From the NCBI GenBank assembly GCA_035622755.1, contig DASPUU010000282.1:1-8482 (forward strand): DNA of 8,482 nt, written 5' to 3'. Below are positions 6,521 to 8,482 of this stretch, in pieces. The stretch's first letter is position 1; the number at the start of each line of letters is the position of its first letter. A program made the position numbers and the translations under genes. The notes beneath the pieces were generated by a model. It was not told the DNA's origin. It ran no database searches and was given only the letters and a program-made list of their open reading frames with translations. The stretch comes from JADGRA01 sp035622755. Its GTDB lineage: Bacteria > Myxococcota > Myxococcia > Myxococcales > Myxococcaceae.

Positions 6521-7683
6521 GGGGACACCTCGGCCACGAAGACCGGTTGACCCTCCACCAGTTTCACCACCACCGCCGACTTCACCGCGTTGCGGTCCGG
6601 CCCGAGGGTGATTCGCCCGGTCACGCCGTCGAAGTCACGGGTGGCGGCGATGGCCTCGCGCAGCGCCGCGCCGCTCACGCCGGAGGTGCGCCGGAGGGCG
6701 GCGATCCCCACCCGGGCGGCGTCGTAGCCGAGCGCTCCGAGCGAGTCGGGGAGCCGGCCGTAGCGGGCGCGGTACAGCTCGGTGAAGGCCCGGACCGTCG
6801 GGGAGGGATTGCCGGGGCTGAAGTGGGTCGAGTGGTACGAGCCCTCCACCGCCGGGCCTCCCAGCTCGGCCAGCTTGCCGCCCGAATCCCACCCATCGCC
6901 GCCGAGGAGCACCGCCTGGATGCCCAGCTCGCGGGCCTGATGGGCGATGGGTCCCACGTCGCTGTAGTAGCCGGGGATGAAGATGCCGTCGGGCCGGCGC
7001 GCCTTGACCCGGGTGAGCAGGGCCCGGTAGTCGGTGTCCCCCATGGCGTAGCTCTCCTCGGACACCACTTCCCCGCCGAGCTCCCGGAAGCGCCGCCGGA
7101 ACACGTCCGAGAGGCCCATCGAGTAGTCGCTCTTCAGATCGGTGAGCACCGCGACGCGGGCCAGCTTGAGGTCGTGCCGGGCGAAGTCGGCCATGGCCGC
7201 ACCCTGGAAGGTGTCCACGAAGCACACCCGGAAGACGAAGGGGCCGCCCTCGCTGGTGACGCGCGGGTTGGTGGCCGAGGGGGAGATGAGCGGCACCTGG
7301 GCGCGCGCCACCGCCGGCGCCATGGCCAGGGTATTGCTCGAGGCATTCTCCCCGATGACCAGCGCCACCCGGTCCTGCATCACCAGCCGCATGACGGCGT
7401 TGGCCGCCTCCTCCGGCTTGCTCTGGGCGTCGTAGGCGCGGAGCACCAGCTTCCTTCCATCCACCCCGCCGTCGGCGTTGGCTTCCTCGATGGCCAGGGC
7501 GATGCCGTCGCGGGTGTCGAGCCCGAAGTGGGCCTCCGGCCCGGTGAGCGATCCGACCGCGCCGATGATCAGGGTTCCCGGGGCGGCCGGCGCCCCCGCG
7601 GCCGCGTCGGCGCTTCCTGTCTTTCGCTCGCAGCCAAGCAGGGCGAGCGCTCCCGCCGCCAGCCATGTGGCTCCGCTCCGCAT
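6517..7683 (-). CDS. Branched-chain amino acid-type ABC substrate-binding lipoprotein (LivJ-like, Peripla_BP_6)
   Basis: A 388-residue protein. The ATG at 7683 has GAGGAGG just upstream (about 4 nt spacing). The start gives a short lipoprotein signal with lipobox L15-L16-G17-C18, so the mature protein is lipid-anchored at C18. A GTG 12 codons further upstream (7719) has no such support. The domain begins at about residue 37 with TLIIGAVGSLTGPEAHFG, followed by GIALAIEEANADGGVDGRKL, both hallmarks of the LivJ family. The ligand-backbone motif is kept as LISPSATNP (132-140, S136/T138). It probably binds an amino acid, amide or aromatic acid; the exact ligand is not readable. No liv permease or ATPase genes lie beside it. 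Instead its stop overlaps the ECF sigma start by 4 nt, an unusual partner that suggests a sensing role (inference). Confidence 0.92.
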   Translation of the reverse strand: MRSGATWLAAGALALLGCERKTGSADAAAGAPAAPGTLIIGAVGSLTGPEAHFGLDTRDGIALAIEEANADGGVDGRKLVLRAYDAQSKPEEAANAVMRLVMQDRVALVIGENASSNTLAMAPAVARAQVPLISPSATNPRVTSEGGPFVFRVCFVDTFQGAAMADFARHDLKLARVAVLTDLKSDYSMGLSDVFRRRFRELGGEVVSEESYAMGDTDYRALLTRVKARRPDGIFIPGYYSDVGPIAHQARELGIQAVLLGGDGWDSGGKLAELGGPAVEGSYHSTHFSPGNPSPTVRAFTELYRARYGRLPDSLGALGYDAARVGIAALRRTSGVSGAALREAIAATRDFDGVTGRITLGPDRNAVKSAVVVKLVEGQPVFVAEVSP

Positions 7684-7699
7684 CCGCCCTCCTCTATCG

Positions 7700-7714
7700 C
7701 ACCGCCCGCCGGTG
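7700..7714. promoter_or_regulatory. CACCG-N5-CGGTG inverted repeat in a 72-nt divergent promoter region
   Basis: The lipoprotein gene (minus strand, start 7683) and the SnoaL-like gene (plus strand, start 7756) diverge across 7684-7755. CACCG (7700-7704) and CGGTG (7710-7714) form an operator-like dyad near the lipoprotein start. No clear -10/-35 boxes can be read in this GC-rich gap, which must hold both promoters. The operator call is an inference and five-base arms can arise by chance. Confidence 0.25.
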
Positions 7715-7755
7715 TGCACTTCCCCGGGGCGTCATCGGAAGGGAGACTGTCGGCC

Positions 7756-8166
7756 ATGGCCGAGCCAACCGACGAGGAGAGGGCGGGGATCGAGGCGCTG
7801 CGGCGTCGCGACGTCGAGGCCAGCCTCCGGCTGGACGGCGAGGCGCTGGCGTCGCTGTGGACGGAGGACGCGGTGGCACTCGCTCCGGGGAAGCCGCCCA
7901 CCCGGGGTCGGGCGGCGATGCGGGCTCGGCTGGCCGGGATCACCGCCGCCCAGCTAGAGCTCGAGGTCCTCGAGTACCGCGAGGACTTCGAGGAGACGCT
8001 GGTCTTCGGCGACACGGCCGTGGAATGGGGCTCGATCTCGGGAAGCGAGCGCGAACGGGCGACGGGCCAGGTGACCAGGAGCCGGTTCCACGTCATGCGG
8101 ATTCTCCGGCGGCAGGCGGACGGAAGCTGGCGCGTGCACCGATCGATCTTCGCTCCGGCGGGTTGA
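7756..8166 (+). CDS. SnoaL/DUF4440-like small protein (NTF2 fold)
   Basis: A 136-residue protein from ATG 7756, with GGAAGGGAG ending about 10 nt upstream. The order of features is that of the DUF4440/SnoaL-like group: a leading helix (EERAGIEALRRRDVEASLRLD), the LASLWTEDAVALAPGKPPTRG turn, then beta strands LELEVLEYREDF, VFGDTAVEWGS and the closing RFHVMRILRRQADGSWRVHRS strand pair with its DG-SWR motif. Such domains form a cone-shaped pocket and serve as small-molecule enzymes (isomerases, cyclases) or binding modules; many have no known role. No signal peptide is visible, so it is probably cytoplasmic. A longer reading frame runs upstream of this ATG, but it only shadows the lipoprotein gene on the other strand. 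Confidence 0.82.
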   Translation: MAEPTDEERAGIEALRRRDVEASLRLDGEALASLWTEDAVALAPGKPPTRGRAAMRARLAGITAAQLELEVLEYREDFEETLVFGDTAVEWGSISGSERERATGQVTRSRFHVMRILRRQADGSWRVHRSIFAPAG

Positions 8167-8230
8167 GGGCGACCTCGGGCGCCTTCTGCGCCGCCAGAGC
8201 TCAATCAATCGCCCGGGCAGTCTTCTCTTC
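8167..8230 (+). other. Non-coding stretch after the SnoaL-like gene with weak stem-loops
   Basis: GGGCGA (8167-8172) can pair with TCGCCC (8209-8214), enclosing a smaller GGCGC/GCGCC stem (8178-8182 with 8188-8192). A pyrimidine-rich stretch with several T follows (8221-8231). This may act as a weak terminator for the SnoaL-like gene, but there is no true T-run. No coding sequence was seen here. Confidence 0.3.
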
Positions 8231-8234
8231 CCAG

Positions 8235-8253
8235 CTCGCGAGGTCCTCGCGAG
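8235..8253. repeat. 19-nt perfect palindrome made of two CTCGCGAG units 11 nt apart
   Basis: CTCGCGAGG (8235-8243) and CCTCGCGAG (8245-8253) are exact reverse complements around a single central T. Each half itself holds the palindrome CTCGCGAG, repeated with an 11-nt period, so the site is both an inverted and a direct repeat. The period is about one helical turn, as for a protein-binding operator. It lies about 160 nt before the last gene of the window. Function unknown. Confidence 0.5.
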
Positions 8254-8305
8254 GTGCCAGAGACTTTCCACGAGAGCCCCGTCGCGGGCTGTACGTCGAC
8301 GGTTC

Positions 8306-8356
8306 TCCACCGCGGCGGGACGGAATGACGCAGCCGATGGTAAGCGCCGCGGTGGA
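8306..8356 (+). repeat. 12-bp perfect inverted repeat upstream of the last gene
   Basis: TCCACCGCGGCG (8306-8317) and CGCCGCGGTGGA (8345-8356) are exact reverse complements with a 27-nt loop. A shorter alternative stem uses part of the right arm: GTGGAC (8352-8357) with GTCCAC (8371-8376). The two stems cannot form together. No T-run follows, so a standard terminator is unlikely; a leader-RNA structure or a protein-binding site is possible. Confidence 0.5.
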
Positions 8357-8412
8357 CTGCTCGCCGACCCGTCCACGCGAGCGAGGCGTATGCTCCTCGG
8401 TGGAGGCAAGCC

Positions 8413-8482
8413 ATGGAGCCGTCATCCGGGCGAGCGTTCATTCGCATCTGTTCTCTGGTGTTGGTCCTCCCCGTGTGCGCTT
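8413..8482 (+). CDS. Start of an exported protein of unknown function, cut by the window edge
   Basis: Twenty-three full codons are visible from ATG 8413. A strong Shine-Dalgarno sequence, GGAGG at 8402-8406, stands 6 nt upstream. The peptide begins MEPSSGRAFIRICSLVLVLPVCA: two arginines, then a hydrophobic run ending in Val-Cys-Ala, which looks like a Sec signal peptide (or a lipoprotein signal if the cysteine is used). The frame stays open to the last base. Codons after the start are not unusual. Nothing of the mature protein is in the window, so no function can be given. Minus-strand frames across the same bases have no supporting signals. Confidence 0.6.
   Translation, partial: MEPSSGRAFIRICSLVLVLPVCA

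Noticed and set aside
6490..7755. Upstream part of a 558-codon plus-strand open frame ending with the SnoaL-like protein
   Set aside because: It is antisense to the LivJ-like gene and looks like His/Gly/Arg-rich shadow sequence; only the part from ATG 7756 resembles a real domain.
7569..8409. Minus-strand open frames opposite the SnoaL-like gene and the following gap (7569-8204, 7954-8409)
   Set aside because: Arg/Ser/Pro-rich translations with no motif, and they cover both a recognisable plus-strand gene and a structured non-coding stretch.
7700..8482. CRISPR array or mobile-element ends in the repeat-rich right part
   Set aside because: The repeats are single dyads without regular spacers, and no transposase, integrase or cas gene is nearby.

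Overview
The window is very GC-rich (about 70% by eye), with tightly packed genes that often overlap. It comes from a didermic bacterium: it encodes a diderm-type lipoprotein, a predicted outer-membrane beta-barrel and periplasmic enzymes. The gene content (orphan LivJ-type and peptide-type ABC binding proteins, a DUF481 protein, an ECF sigma factor with a soluble zinc anti-sigma factor) suits soil lineages such as Rokubacteria/Methylomirabilota or the former Deltaproteobacteria. That placement is a guess from style, not from a marker gene. No rRNA, tRNA, CRISPR array, transposase or phage gene was seen.

Left part, plus strand (1-1661): the end of a peptide-type ABC substrate-binding protein, then, 52 nt later, a secreted M24 (Xaa-Pro aminopeptidase-like) metallopeptidase with all metal ligands present. 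This looks like a peptide uptake and digestion pair.

Central block, minus strand (1639-7683), read right to left: a LivJ-type lipoprotein; an ECF sigma factor overlapping it by 4 nt (GTGA); a small soluble zinc-binding anti-sigma factor with RsrA-like cysteine spacing; an RlmN/Cfr-family radical SAM methyltransferase; a clan GH-A glycosidase-like protein that seems to have lost its nucleophile; MscL with a C-terminal zinc ribbon; and a DUF481 outer-membrane protein whose ATG overlaps the mscL stop (TGATG). Overlaps and short gaps make the first four genes a likely operon. A possible promoter at the end of rlmN may serve the glycosidase-like gene, and a 9-bp inverted repeat separates that gene from mscL-DUF481. 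The DUF481 gene meets the M24 gene tail to tail with a 23-nt overlap.

Right part, plus strand (7756-8482): a SnoaL/DUF4440-like small protein diverging from the lipoprotein gene across only 72 nt, then 246 nt without a gene but rich in inverted repeats, then the first 23 codons of a new gene with a strong ribosome binding site and a signal-peptide-like start, cut by the window edge.

The most unusual points are the binding protein translationally coupled to an ECF sigma/anti-sigma pair, the apparently nucleophile-less glycosidase fold, and the structured leader before the last gene. No clear new defence or mobile system was found.
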